Shown: positions 39,857-49,517 of the stretch, piece by piece | How positions within the stretch are numbered: the first letter of the stretch is position 1 | Layout of the letters: every line of letters begins with the position of its first letter | Source of the DNA: JABWBP01 sp964522165 | Lineage (GTDB): Bacteria > Calditrichota > Calditrichia > RBG-13-44-9 > J075 | Reading direction: 5' to 3' | DNA length: 64,000 nt | Assembly (NCBI GenBank): GCA_964522165.1 | Contig: CAZFVV010000005.1 | Span: forward strand, 1-64,000 | Position numbers and translations under genes: made by a program | Notes under the pieces: model-generated | Seen by the model: the letters and a program-made list of their open reading frames with translations, nothing else | What the model was told of the DNA's origin: nothing | The model's database searches: none

Positions 39857-42800
39857 CTCCGGGAAGGAGAGGACGCGCACCCGGGGGAATTCGATCTCTA
39901 AGAGCCGGTGCAGGTAGAAGCGAATTCCTTCGCTGCGGGCGATGATCACGGTTTTCCACTGCGGCTGCCCTTGCAGCGCTTCCCGAACCGCGCTGAGCAG
40001 GTTCTGGGTGGGCTGCGGTTCCAGGGCTAAAAAGGTTCTGCCGCCGGATTGGTGAAGGTTTTGTGTTATCTCTTGCTCGAATTCCGCGGAAAGCTCCCAA
40101 TAACGGTTGCCCGCTTCATTGCCGGGCAATTTATCGCGCAGGGCCAGCCGCGCCGCTTCTACCGCGGGAACCAGGTCCTCACGGTTGGCAGCGTGGCGAT
40201 GGAAAAGCTCCGACAACAGCGCCAGATCGGAGACCGGCGCGCCTTCCTTCACCAGCCAGTGCAGCATCTCCGTGAAGCGGTTTTTATCCTCCCGCTGCGG
40301 TAGGCGCTGCGTTATCAGCTCTCGCCGCTGGCCGGCTTCCCGGCCGTCTTCTTCCTGCCAGATCGCCAGCATGTCCCCGGTTTTTTGGGCGTCTAAAAAA
40401 GCGCCGATATGTTCATAAATAACCGCCTCCAGGTGGTAAGCCAGGTACTCGAAGCCGTCCCAGGTATCCGCGGCGGCAAGGCCGGTTTTTTCCAGGAGCG
40501 GTTCGGGAATCCAGGCGCCGCTCATCTCCCCGGTGAGGGGATCGTAGGCCGGCTGCACGGCCATTTTCTGCCCGCTCGCCAGCCCGGGAAAGCGCTGGTA
40601 TTGCGGTAGAAAGCGTTTGCCCGCTTCTACCGCGCCTAACACAATGGGCACTTCCATGATCATGATAATGTAACTGTTGGGGGCCATGCCGGAGTTGCTC
40701 AGCCGCCCGCGCAATCCCGGCACTTTCAAACCAAGTTTTTCCTGAATGCGCTGCTGCGCGTTGGGGTAGTGGATTTTGAAGAGCGGGTGATCATCCCCAT
40801 ACGCCGGCGCGGGGGGAGAGAACAGCCCCGCTTCTACTTCGATGGCGATGGGGGTGACCACCGGGAGCAGCGAAGCGGAAGAAGCGGCGTTGGGAGCGGT
40901 ACGGGGATGCCGGCGGATGAGAGGGTATTTTTCCCGCACCAGGGTGAGGCGGGCGGTTTTGGCGTCCGCAGCGGCGGTTTGATCCCCGCGCCCGGCGAAG
41001 CAGGTTTCCCGGTTATTCAACCAGTCTTTCAGCAGATAGTAACTTTCCCCCTCGCTGGTATGCGGCAGAATTTCTTGCACGATCCTGCCGAACGGCCCCG
41101 CGGCAGGATCCCCGCGCTCTTGCGCCATCTTTTCGAACTCCGCCAGCGCCTCCCGGCGCTCCCCCATGATCCAGAGCAGGCTGCCGCACTGCAGATGGTA
41201 ATCCGCCCGGCTTTGCTCTGCGAACTTTTCATCGAGTTGCAAGGCCCGGCGATATAATTCCAGGCTTTCCGGCCAGCGCTCCAGGGATTTCAGGCTCCCG
41301 GCTAATTTCAGAAGCACCCGCGCGTCCGGGGTCTGCTTGCACAATTCCCAGGCTTGCAGGGCGTTCTCCTTCAGCCCCAGGCCGTTCAGTTTTTCCCCGA
41401 TCCAGTAGTAAAAATACCCGGAGCGGTTGCGCTCCCGCGCCGCTTCGATCAAAAAATCCTTCGCTTCTTTGAACCTGACCCCGCGGTATTCCGGGAAGCC
41501 TTCCCGCCCCGCGGAAAAGGCCTCGTCATAGAGAACGTAATTCAAGGCCCAGTGAGGATAGAAATACTCCAGCGCCCAGTTTTCCCCTAAGTAGAAGATG
41601 GCGCGGTTGAAGCGCCGGTAATCCAGCAAATCGCGGTGGCGGGGATGGCGGAGCAATTCCCGGTAGGCGGGATTTTTGAGCAGTTCCCGGTACTCTTTGC
41701 TGCGAAAGCGCAATTCCCGGCGGCGATTGCCGCGCAGCAACGCGAAAAACTGCGGATTCTCCAACAGCCGGGCATAGAGGGGAGAATTCTTCAATTCTCC
41801 GTAGGCGGAATCTTTGAGCAGGGTGTCCTCCAGGGATTTCTTCAAATCGTCGCGCAGCTCGAACAGTTCCGTGGGCCAGAAGCGCCCCTGGATTTGGGAA
41901 AAGAGCCCCATCGCATCGGCCTGTTTCTGGGCGCGAAAAACCACTCCTAAGTAGTGCAAAGTATGGATGTGCAGATCCTTGAGCTCCTTTTCCCAGCGGA
42001 TGGCCGGTTGCGCGGCCAGCCCGGCCAGGTTGAAACGCTGGCGGCCGTTTTCGCGAACCCACAGGAGACGATGGGGGAGCAAACTTTCCAGCACTTCCAA
42101 CGCCTCGCTCGCCAGCCCATCGCTTTCCCGGTGGCATTGCCCGGCGCTGGCCCGGTGCAGCTCCCGGGCTTCCCGGGCGCGGCGAATCTCTTCATCGCCG
42201 CTTTCGATCTGCTCTTCCAGGGTCTTGAGCAGTTTCTCTTCCGGGGTTTCGCCTTCCGGCAGGCTGGAAAATCCGCTCCCGGGGAAGCGCGGCGCGGGCG
42301 CCTGGGCAATGTTGGCGGAAACCGGCAGGCCTGAAGGCATGTTGGAGGAAGGCCGCACGTTCAGCAGCATGTCCACGCTTTGCTGCGGCTCCGGCTCCCC
42401 GGCCGTGGAAACCGCCCGCTCCGGGAGGCGCCTTTCCCGTCGCCGGGTGATTTTCTCCCGCAGCTGCCGCGCCTCCTGGCGCAGCTTCTCGGTTTCCCCC
42501 TGCAAGCGTTGGATTTCCTGCTCTTTTTCCCCGGCCAGGCGCTGCTGCTCCCCGGCGTCGTTCTCCTTTTTCTCGGCTAAGCGGGCGTTCACTTCCGCCA
42601 GGGCTAATTTGCCGTCCGGCCAGTGCGGTTCCAGCGCCCGCACTTGCAACAAGTGGGTTTTGGCGGCTTCGTAATCCCATTTCCACTTGTGGATCTGGTG
42701 CAGGTTGAAAAAGGAGATCACGAAGGCGGGATTCAATTGCACCGCCCGCTCGTAAGCGGCCCGGGCCTGCTCGAACATGCGCTCGTCTCCGTCGCGGCGG

Positions 42801-45181
42801 TAGTAATGGAAGCAGGCGTCCCCGAAATCGTTGTAAACGAAGGCCAGGATGGAATTGCGCACCCGCGGGTTGGCCTTGTTCTTCAACTGCTCGTTGATGA
42901 ATCCGGCTAAAAAGGGATCGCCGATCAGCCCGCACACCGCTTGCACCTCCGCGGCCGGCGGATCGTCGGCCAGGATTTCTCCTAAGCGGCGGAAAAAATC
43001 GCCCGCGGAAACTGCTCCCCCCTCTTTCCATCGCGCGGAAGTCTTCCACCATAAGGGATGTTGGGCGGCCTGTGTGGAAATCCATTCCCCCAGGGAAGCT
43101 TCTTCCGCCGCGCCGGTCTCCCCCGCCAGCGCGCTTAACAGCCGCCCCAATTGTTCGGCGGCGGATTTGGTGGAAACTCCTGCGGAGCGGTTCGCGTTCC
43201 CCGCCCGTTCCAGAGGAGTCTTCGACAAGGCCGCAGTTAGCTCCGCAAAATCCCGCTGCGGCTCGTCGAACGCTTCCCAGGCGCTCCAGCGCCGCAGCGC
43301 GGTATCCAAATAGCGTTGATAGCGCCGGAAGAGCGCCTCCCCGATGAGGTCGAAAAAATAGTCCACGTAATTGGTGATCGCCTGGGTGACGATGGCGGAG
43401 GCCGCGGCGGTGTAATGCTCGTAAGCGCCGACGAAATCCCCCTGCTCCGCGGCAATGCGCGCCAGGCCGTGGTCCAGCTCCGCCACGAAAGTCTCCCGCT
43501 TGATCTCTTTGTATTCCCGCCCGCTCAGGAAATTTTCCCGCGCTTCCCGCAGGTCTTCCGGGCCGCCCAACAGCCAGCGGATATAGCCGCGGTTGGCCCA
43601 GGCCCCCACGTTGCCGGGATTGAGCTTCAACACCTCTTCATATTTTTTCAGCACCGACTCGGCGACGTTGCGCTCCAGCGTAGGGCGGGAGCGCCACAAT
43701 TTTTCCGCTTTGATCGCCAGGGAAAACTGCGCTACCTCGAAGCGCGGCTCCAGCTCCACCACCCGCTGGAAGATTTGCATCTCCGTGCGCAGGTGCGCTT
43801 CCACCTCGGCGTACACGAAATTATAGTGGGCGTTGTCGCCGGCGCGGTTGGGGTCCAGCATCTCCGCTTTCTTCAGCCAGTCCCAGGCGTCCGGCACGGA
43901 GCCGAGGTACATCCAGGCCAGCGCGGTGGTTACGCAGGCTTCGAAGAGATACTCTTTTCGACCGGGAACGTCATCGGGCAGATTTTCCAGGCGCTCCACC
44001 GCCCGCTCCGCGATGGGGCGGGTTTCGAAAACCGGGTAGAGCTTCTGCCCCAGGATGCCGGCCAGAATCCGGCGATACAACAGCATCCGGGCGTAGCCTA
44101 ATTCCGCCCGCGCCAGCAAGACCTCCCGCACCCCTAAGCGCGGGAACAGAAACGCGGCCAGCCGGCGGAGCCAGCGGCGCAGGCGCAGCAGCATTCGCAG
44201 CCCCTGCTGAAACAGTTTTTTGCCCCGGGTGGAAGAGAGCGGCTGCAAGGCGGAATCGAAATTCTCGATGGCCTGCTGGTAGAGCTTGCGGGCTTCGTCG
44301 TACGCTTCTAAGGTGTTGGAACGGGCGTAGTCCTCCGCCTCGTAGAACAGCGCCACGGCGCGGAAATAGTCCGAGGGGAGCAGCTCGATCTTCTGCTGTA
44401 CGTTTAGTTGGATTTGCTTGTAGATTTCCGTGGCCACCGTAAAGTAGAGCCGCTCCAGGATTTGCTCGTATTTCTCGGCGTCGCTGTTGAGGGGAACCGC
44501 GGGCGGCTGGCCGGGCGCACCGCCGGCTTCGGTTTCCAGGGGGTAGCGGATGGGGTAGGCCAGGGTTTCCGGGCTGCCGGGAGGCCCGATGCGCACCCGG
44601 GGCATGATCTCCAACATCCACTGGCCGTGGCGGTCTTTGCGCCGGGTATAGTGCCCGCGGATGTGAATGTGCGACTGGTAGGTCTCCTTGTTCTCCCCTT
44701 CCAGAAATTGATCGTCCAACAGCAGCAGCCGCCCGATGCGCTCGTTGATCTTCTCGCACAAATGATGCGAGAGCAGCGCCAGGTTGGGGTCCGCCTCCGC
44801 ACTCTCCCCGGCTACCGGCTGGAAGGTTTCCAGGGAGAAGGTGTAGCGGAAGGGCTGGTTGGACTCCTTCAGCCAGAAGCGTTTCCAGACCAGCAGCGCC
44901 CCGAAAACGGCCCCGGAGATTACCGGAATCAGCAGCAGTTGGCCGGCGGAAAGCTGCTGCCACCAGGCCGGGTCGAGCAGGTTGGCCCAGGGGAAATTGC
45001 GGATGGTTTCCCAATCCAACTCGCCCCACCAGCGGGAGATCTCTACAAGAATCGGCGCTAAGGAGATGAGGAAGCCGATCCAGCCGATCTTCCCGAGGCG
45101 CTTATTCTGCCGCAGCCCCTGGTCGATGCCCCGGATTTGCTGCAAGAGGTCCTGGGGAGGGATGAATTTGATCCAATTCAT
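39797..45181 (-). CDS. Giant membrane-anchored TPR protein with C-terminal FHIPEP domain
   Basis: A 1,794-aa protein. Two transmembrane helices are near the N-terminus (IGWIGFLISLAPILVEI, ~33-49; LLLIPVISGAVFGALLVW, ~80-97). TPR-like helical repeats follow around residues 280-310, 450-560, 800-875 and 1245-1350. A charged coiled coil lies at ~870-930 (EKEQEIQRLQGETEKLRQEA). Residues ~1110-1195 repeat a Y.(E/A)LL.NP motif (SPLYARLLENPQF, KEYRELLKNPAYRELLRHP). From ~1427 to the end the FlhA/SctV cytoplasmic-domain pattern is seen: LGLKVPGLRGRL, APNSYIIMIMEVPI, DPLTGEMSGAWIPE, FEYLAYHLEAVIYEHIGAF, LVKEGAPVSDLALLSEL and FPRVRVLSFPELKPEW. I know of no described protein with this architecture. With the soluble FHIPEP gene downstream it suggests a membrane-associated ring or scaffold. 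Confidence 0.75.
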   Translation of the reverse strand: MNWIKFIPPQDLLQQIRGIDQGLRQNKRLGKIGWIGFLISLAPILVEISRWWGELDWETIRNFPWANLLDPAWWQQLSAGQLLLIPVISGAVFGALLVWKRFWLKESNQPFRYTFSLETFQPVAGESAEADPNLALLSHHLCEKINERIGRLLLLDDQFLEGENKETYQSHIHIRGHYTRRKDRHGQWMLEIMPRVRIGPPGSPETLAYPIRYPLETEAGGAPGQPPAVPLNSDAEKYEQILERLYFTVATEIYKQIQLNVQQKIELLPSDYFRAVALFYEAEDYARSNTLEAYDEARKLYQQAIENFDSALQPLSSTRGKKLFQQGLRMLLRLRRWLRRLAAFLFPRLGVREVLLARAELGYARMLLYRRILAGILGQKLYPVFETRPIAERAVERLENLPDDVPGRKEYLFEACVTTALAWMYLGSVPDAWDWLKKAEMLDPNRAGDNAHYNFVYAEVEAHLRTEMQIFQRVVELEPRFEVAQFSLAIKAEKLWRSRPTLERNVAESVLKKYEEVLKLNPGNVGAWANRGYIRWLLGGPEDLREARENFLSGREYKEIKRETFVAELDHGLARIAAEQGDFVGAYEHYTAAASAIVTQAITNYVDYFFDLIGEALFRRYQRYLDTALRRWSAWEAFDEPQRDFAELTAALSKTPLERAGNANRSAGVSTKSAAEQLGRLLSALAGETGAAEEASLGEWISTQAAQHPLWWKTSARWKEGGAVSAGDFFRRLGEILADDPPAAEVQAVCGLIGDPFLAGFINEQLKNKANPRVRNSILAFVYNDFGDACFHYYRRDGDERMFEQARAAYERAVQLNPAFVISFFNLHQIHKWKWDYEAAKTHLLQVRALEPHWPDGKLALAEVNARLAEKKENDAGEQQRLAGEKEQEIQRLQGETEKLRQEARQLREKITRRRERRLPERAVSTAGEPEPQQSVDMLLNVRPSSNMPSGLPVSANIAQAPAPRFPGSGFSSLPEGETPEEKLLKTLEEQIESGDEEIRRAREARELHRASAGQCHRESDGLASEALEVLESLLPHRLLWVRENGRQRFNLAGLAAQPAIRWEKELKDLHIHTLHYLGVVFRAQKQADAMGLFSQIQGRFWPTELFELRDDLKKSLEDTLLKDSAYGELKNSPLYARLLENPQFFALLRGNRRRELRFRSKEYRELLKNPAYRELLRHPRHRDLLDYRRFNRAIFYLGENWALEYFYPHWALNYVLYDEAFSAGREGFPEYRGVRFKEAKDFLIEAARERNRSGYFYYWIGEKLNGLGLKENALQAWELCKQTPDARVLLKLAGSLKSLERWPESLELYRRALQLDEKFAEQSRADYHLQCGSLLWIMGERREALAEFEKMAQERGDPAAGPFGRIVQEILPHTSEGESYYLLKDWLNNRETCFAGRGDQTAAADAKTARLTLVREKYPLIRRHPRTAPNAASSASLLPVVTPIAIEVEAGLFSPPAPAYGDDHPLFKIHYPNAQQRIQEKLGLKVPGLRGRLSNSGMAPNSYIIMIMEVPIVLGAVEAGKRFLPQYQRFPGLASGQKMAVQPAYDPLTGEMSGAWIPEPLLEKTGLAAADTWDGFEYLAYHLEAVIYEHIGAFLDAQKTGDMLAIWQEEDGREAGQRRELITQRLPQREDKNRFTEMLHWLVKEGAPVSDLALLSELFHRHAANREDLVPAVEAARLALRDKLPGNEAGNRYWELSAEFEQEITQNLHQSGGRTFLALEPQPTQNLLSAVREALQGQPQWKTVIIARSEGIRFYLHRLLEIEFPRVRVLSFPELKPEWRKRIGGRIELKREA

Positions 45182-45394
45182 GGGAGCTCGCTCAAAACTT
45201 CGAGGTTGATCCGTTCGGAAACCGCCCGGTAACAGTTGGCAGGGTATAACTTAAGCAGGGCCGGGCGGTTTTACAACAGGAACGTTAAACGCGAAGCGGC
45301 GGTTATTCTGGAATCCGCCTTGTTTTCCGGCAAACTTGCCTTAAATTTGGCTGATTTTGAAATGGCCGGCCTGGGGGCGGGCGAGGAATGAATA

Positions 45395-46807
45395 TTGATG
45401 ATCCGTTTGGAAATAAAATCGGGCAGGCAAATACTCCGGCAGGTTTTTGAAGCGGCGCAAGCCTTCGGCGCGGAGGTGTACGCCGTGGGCGGGTTCGTGC
45501 GCGACCTCTACCTGGGCAAAGAGGGAACCGACATCGACTTCGTGGTCCTCGGCGACGCAGTGGCGTTCGCGCGCTTCTTTCGCAAGCAGTTCCGCAGCGG
45601 CAAGGTGGTCACTTACGACCGCTTCGGTACCGCCATGGTCGCCTACCGGAACTGGAAGTTAGAATTCGTAACCGCCCGGGCGGAGCATTACCGGAAAGAT
45701 TCCCGCAAGCCGGAGGTGCGCCAGGCGGATTTGCGCTCCGACCTCTCCCGCCGCGATTTCACCATCAACTGCTTAGCCCTGCGCCTCGACCCGGATCGGC
45801 TGGGGGAGCTGATCGATATCTTTGACGGCGTTGGGGACGTCGAGCGGAAAATCATTCGCACTCCCCTGGACCCGGCCCTCACCTTCAGCGACGATCCCCT
45901 GCGAATCCTGCGCGCCATCCGTTTTGCCCCGGTCTTGCAGTTCAGCATCGAAGAAAAAACCTTTCAGGCGATTTTCGAGACCCGGGAGCGGCTGAAAATC
46001 ATCTCCCAGGAGCGCATCACCGAGGAGTTCCGCAAAATGATGCTGGCGGCGCGCCCTTCCACCGGGTTGAACCTGCTGAAGCAGACCGGGGTGGCGGAGA
46101 TTATTTTCCCGGAGCTGGTGGAGCTGGCCGGGGTGGAGCAGCGCCAGGATTATCACCACAAGGACGTTTTCGACCACACCCTCCAGGTGGTGGACAACAT
46201 CAGCGAGAAAACCGACAATTTCGATTTGCGACTGGTCGCGTTGCTGCACGACATCGCCAAGCCGCAAACCAAGCGATTTGTGGAGGGAAGCGGGTGGACC
46301 TTTCACGGGCACGAGGAGTTGGGCGCCCACATGGTGGAGCGAATCGGGAGGCGCCTGCGCCTGCCCCTGCATACCATCAAATACGTGCAGAAGCTGGTGC
46401 GCCTGCACATGCGCCCCACCCAATTAGTGGACCAGGAAGTGACCGACAGCGCCATCCGGCGCATGATGGTGGAAGCCGGGGAGGACATCGACGACCTGAT
46501 GCTGATGTGCCGGGCGGACATCACCTCCAAAAATCCCCGCAAAGTGCAGCAGTTCCTGGACAATTTCGACCGGGTGGAAACCCGCATCCGCGAAGTGGAA
46601 GAAAAAGACAATCTTCGCCGCTTCAAGCCGGCTTTCAGCGGGGACGATATTATGAAGCTGATGAATATTTCCCCCGGCCCCCGGGTGGGAAAAATCAAAC
46701 AGGCGATTGTCGATGCCATCTTAGACGGTAAAATTCCCAACGACTACCAGGCCTGTTATGATTATTTTATGAAGATCAAGGATGATTTTATCGAAGAGAA
46801 AGAGTAG
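45395..46807 (+). CDS. cca: CCA-adding tRNA nucleotidyltransferase / poly(A) polymerase family with HD domain
   Basis: A 470-aa class II tRNA nucleotidyltransferase. The catalytic GG and DxD are in VGGFVRDLYLGKEGTDIDF near residue 31; SRRDFTINCLALRL and the RNA-binding fold follow. An HD phosphohydrolase-like domain is present (YHHKDVFDHTLQVV and LLHDIAKPQTKR, ~250-295). It adds or repairs the CCA end of tRNAs, consistent with the two window tRNAs lacking an encoded CCA. The first codon is TTG at 45395 or ATG at 45398; AGGA fits either. Confidence 0.9.
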   Translation: MMIRLEIKSGRQILRQVFEAAQAFGAEVYAVGGFVRDLYLGKEGTDIDFVVLGDAVAFARFFRKQFRSGKVVTYDRFGTAMVAYRNWKLEFVTARAEHYRKDSRKPEVRQADLRSDLSRRDFTINCLALRLDPDRLGELIDIFDGVGDVERKIIRTPLDPALTFSDDPLRILRAIRFAPVLQFSIEEKTFQAIFETRERLKIISQERITEEFRKMMLAARPSTGLNLLKQTGVAEIIFPELVELAGVEQRQDYHHKDVFDHTLQVVDNISEKTDNFDLRLVALLHDIAKPQTKRFVEGSGWTFHGHEELGAHMVERIGRRLRLPLHTIKYVQKLVRLHMRPTQLVDQEVTDSAIRRMMVEAGEDIDDLMLMCRADITSKNPRKVQQFLDNFDRVETRIREVEEKDNLRRFKPAFSGDDIMKLMNISPGPRVGKIKQAIVDAILDGKIPNDYQACYDYFMKIKDDFIEEKE

Positions 46808-46808
46808 T

Positions 46809-46866
46809 GCTCAAGTGTTTTAGTGTTTCCATAGCGGGCAACTGCACACTAAAACACTCGAATCCC
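46809..46866. repeat. Palindromic word repeat after cca
   Basis: TCAAGTGTTTTAGTGTTTC pairs imperfectly with GCACACTAAAACACTCG. It begins 2 bp after the cca stop. Relatives are at 48976-49018 and 54728-54756. Confidence 0.55.
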
Positions 46867-46937
46867 TGAACCCAATTAGGCTGAAACAATTAAAATGAAT
46901 CAACGTCAATTGTCAACACAAGAAAAGGAGGAGTCTG

Positions 46938-47243
46938 GTGGCGGATAAGCGAAAGGACCGGACGCAAAACCAGGAGAAAGAGGCCAAAACTTCAAAGACG
47001 AGTGCAGACCAGGAGGAATTGAAAGGCATTTTGGAGCAGATTTCCGAAACTTCCGAAACGCGCAAAGATGCCCCTCCCGCCAAAACAGAGGCCGCGGCGG
47101 TCCTCAAAAAGCCCGAAGGCCCGGCAAACCAGGCGAACGAGCTTGAGGACATTTTAGAGAAAATTGCCGAAAAACCCGCCGGGAAGGCGCAAGGCGGAAT
47201 GGGTTTCTTCCGGCGGCTCCTCAACTTTTTCAAGAGATCCTGA
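46938..47243 (+). CDS. Small charged protein with paired ELxxILExI motifs, unknown
   Basis: A 101-aa protein starting at GTG, supported by AAGGAGGAG 5 bp upstream. It is very rich in Lys, Glu and Ala and probably largely disordered. Two related short helices recur: EELKGILEQISE (~27-38) and NELEDILEKIAE (~67-78). It ends with an amphipathic, basic segment (GFFRRLLNFFKRS) that could lie on a membrane or bind a partner. No known domain was recognised. It is downstream of cca but separated by a palindrome. Confidence 0.65.
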   Translation: MADKRKDRTQNQEKEAKTSKTSADQEELKGILEQISETSETRKDAPPAKTEAAAVLKKPEGPANQANELEDILEKIAEKPAGKAQGGMGFFRRLLNFFKRS

Positions 47244-47539
47244 GCGATGTGAAACTCGAGCCACCCCTGCGCCACGCCAGCGCTTGCCCGGCGCGGGGCC
47301 TCGAAACCTGCGGGGAAAGCTGAAAATCTGCTGGTCAAGATTCCCTCAACTTGTTTTTAGCGGGATTTTTTGCGGAACGATAGCTCATTTTCGAATCGTT
47401 CACTAATCTTTAAAGTCGCCGGGCAGGCGCAAAAGCGCCCCGGGCGACAAAGGGAATTTTTTTTGCTTTTCGTTGTCAAAATTGCTGGAAAGTATTTCAT
47501 GTTTGGAAACATCGGACTATTTAAAAATTGGAGGAATCC

Positions 47540-48913
47540 ATGAAATTGAAATGGTGCATGACTCTACTATTGTTCTCTCTCCTGGCCTTGCCGGCATGGA
47601 GCCAGGAAGCGGGGCCGGCGTTGACCCTGCGGGATTGCGTTCGCATCGCGTTGGAGAGTAATACGGACGTTCAAACTTATGCAAATCTTGCCCGGAGCGC
47701 GGGTAACAATGTGCGCGCTTCCTATAGCGGCATATTACCAACGGTAGGCATTAATTATCAAGGCGGCCGCAGCCGGACCGGGGATGCTACCTCCATTACC
47801 GAAGTCCAAACCCAGGATCCGGTTACCGGCGACACTATCTTCGTTAACCGGGAGGCATCGACCCCGGGATACACCAGGGATTTTTACTCGGTTAGCCTGA
47901 ACGTCAACCAGAATATATTTGATGGGGGAAACTGGTGGAACGCCATCAAGCAAAGCAAGGCGGATCGCGCCGCGGCGGATTATTCTTACGAGAGCCAAAT
48001 CAACGAGGTGATCAGGCTGGTATCGCAGGAGTTTTTCGACCTGCTGAAACATGAAAAACTGTATGAAGTCTATGATCTGGCGGTTCAACGGAGCCAGGAC
48101 AACCTGGATAAAAGCCAGAAGATGTTCGAGATCGGGTCGGTGGCCAAGGTGGATGTTTTTCGCGCCCAGGTGAACCTGGGTAATGACCGCATTGCCCTGA
48201 TTCAACAACGGAATACCGTTCAGCAAGCCCGCCAGACCCTCAATATCGCTATGGGGCGGGACCCCCATACCCCCATTAGTATCCGCAGGGAATTTGCGTA
48301 TGAATATACCGTGCCTACTTTGGATGAATTGACCCAAACCGCGAATGAAAACCAGCCGGAGATTCGCCGCCTGGAAATGGATGCGCGCTCCAACGAATTG
48401 TCAGCAGGTCTGGCAAAGAGTAGTTTCTGGCCGACCCTGGGGGCCTTTTTTTCCTATCAACGCAACAACAGCCAATTCGACCAGATTTATACCGACGTTG
48501 GGAAAAACTGGAACATCTCCCTGGGGTTGAGCGGAAGGTGGAACCTCTTCAACGGGTTTGCCGACCAGGTGCGGGTGCAGAATGCCAAAATCGCCCATAA
48601 AAACGCCCAACTCGCCCTGGAAAATTACAAGCGCAATCTTAAATCCGCTATCACCAACAACTATAACGCCTACAAGAATCTCGAAGAGATTGTAGAAATC
48701 AACAAAGAAAATTTAAAAGCGGCGCAGGAAGAATACCGCCTGGCCACGGAGCGCTACCGCTTAGGATCGGGCACTTCCTTAGATGTTCGCGAATCGCAGG
48801 TGAACCTGACCGACGCGGAGCGCATCCTGGTGGCCGCGGAATATGATTTGATCATCACCTACGCCCAACTGCTGGAGTCCCTGGGTACGATTCAAGCTCT
48901 GTTTAAGGAGTAG
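47540..48913 (+). CDS. TolC-family outer-membrane efflux protein
   Basis: A 457-aa protein starting at MKLKWCMTLLLFSLL, with GGAGG upstream and a signal peptide ending near AWSQ. Two OEP repeats are visible: LTLRDCVRIALESNTDVQTY... and LDELTQTANENQPEIRRLEM..., each followed by long helices (LEEIVEINKENLKAAQEEYRLATERYRLGSGT, cited by its parts VEINKENLKAAQEEY and RLATERYRLGSGTSLDV). It would form the trimeric outer-membrane channel of an efflux or type I secretion system. No periplasmic adaptor or inner-membrane pump is encoded beside it. Confidence 0.92.
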   Translation: MKLKWCMTLLLFSLLALPAWSQEAGPALTLRDCVRIALESNTDVQTYANLARSAGNNVRASYSGILPTVGINYQGGRSRTGDATSITEVQTQDPVTGDTIFVNREASTPGYTRDFYSVSLNVNQNIFDGGNWWNAIKQSKADRAAADYSYESQINEVIRLVSQEFFDLLKHEKLYEVYDLAVQRSQDNLDKSQKMFEIGSVAKVDVFRAQVNLGNDRIALIQQRNTVQQARQTLNIAMGRDPHTPISIRREFAYEYTVPTLDELTQTANENQPEIRRLEMDARSNELSAGLAKSSFWPTLGAFFSYQRNNSQFDQIYTDVGKNWNISLGLSGRWNLFNGFADQVRVQNAKIAHKNAQLALENYKRNLKSAITNNYNAYKNLEEIVEINKENLKAAQEEYRLATERYRLGSGTSLDVRESQVNLTDAERILVAAEYDLIITYAQLLESLGTIQALFKE

Positions 48914-49517
48914 GATTCGTAACTATCGCTATTAGCACCCGGAATCGCACTATATACTCCCTGTGAGGATCAAGGTTTGTGTTCAAGTGTGCGGGTAACC
49001 TGAACACTTGAACACAAACACGACGTACCCGGCGCAGCCGTATGGTGGCTGAATATGCCAATGCCTGTTACAACCCCTGTGGGATAAACGAAGACATACC
49101 TATTGATCAACGACCCATGACCCCTGGAGTAGTTCCGCTTTTTCAGGAAATCTCCATACCTCGGAATTCCCATCAAGAACTCGCCTCCCGCCGAAAAAAT
49201 TCTGTTTCCGATAACAGCTTTGTGCAACATCGCGCACAATAGTATTGTCCCCGGTTGCCTATTCTATGCCCCTTCGCTATTTGACCCGCTTATGAATTAA
49301 CGCGCCTGCGGAAAAGCGCCTGTAGGCGGAAAACCTCCTCAGGCTTCCGGCATGTTAAAAGCGATTTTATTTGTCTTGCCAAAGCCGGGGGGCGTGAATA
49401 AATTGCGACCCTCTGAATATCGAGCAAACGGTGAAACGTTGCGAAGGGGGTTTTTCAAAGCGGTTTTATATTCGATTGGATAGTTGAACGAAGGCATGGA
49501 CAATCGTAAGAGGTATT
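48914..49517. other. 604-bp gene-free interval before the acyl-CoA dehydrogenase
   Basis: It contains the hairpin at 48976-49018, then about 500 bp in which no credible gene is found. Short open frames lack ribosome-binding sites. CGCCTGCGGAAAAGCGCCTG (49304) with TAGGCGGAAAACCTCC forms a small repeat. A regulatory leader for the dehydrogenase is possible but not demonstrable. Confidence 0.5.
48976..49018 (+). terminator. Hairpin after the TolC-family gene
   Basis: Perfect 15-bp arms (TTTGTGTTCAAGTGT / ACACTTGAACACAAA) with a 13-bp loop, 62 bp after the stop. No T-run follows, so it may be a repeat rather than a classical terminator. Confidence 0.5.

Noticed and set aside
36940..45181. Reading the FHIPEP genes as part of a flagellum or type III secretion system
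   Set aside because: There is no FlhA/SctV membrane channel, ATPase, SctR-U homologue, flagellin or needle gene in the window; only the C-domain fold is shared.
49042..49242. A 66-codon ORF downstream of the TolC-family gene
   Set aside because: No ribosome-binding site, no recognisable pattern, and it overlaps repeat-derived sequence.
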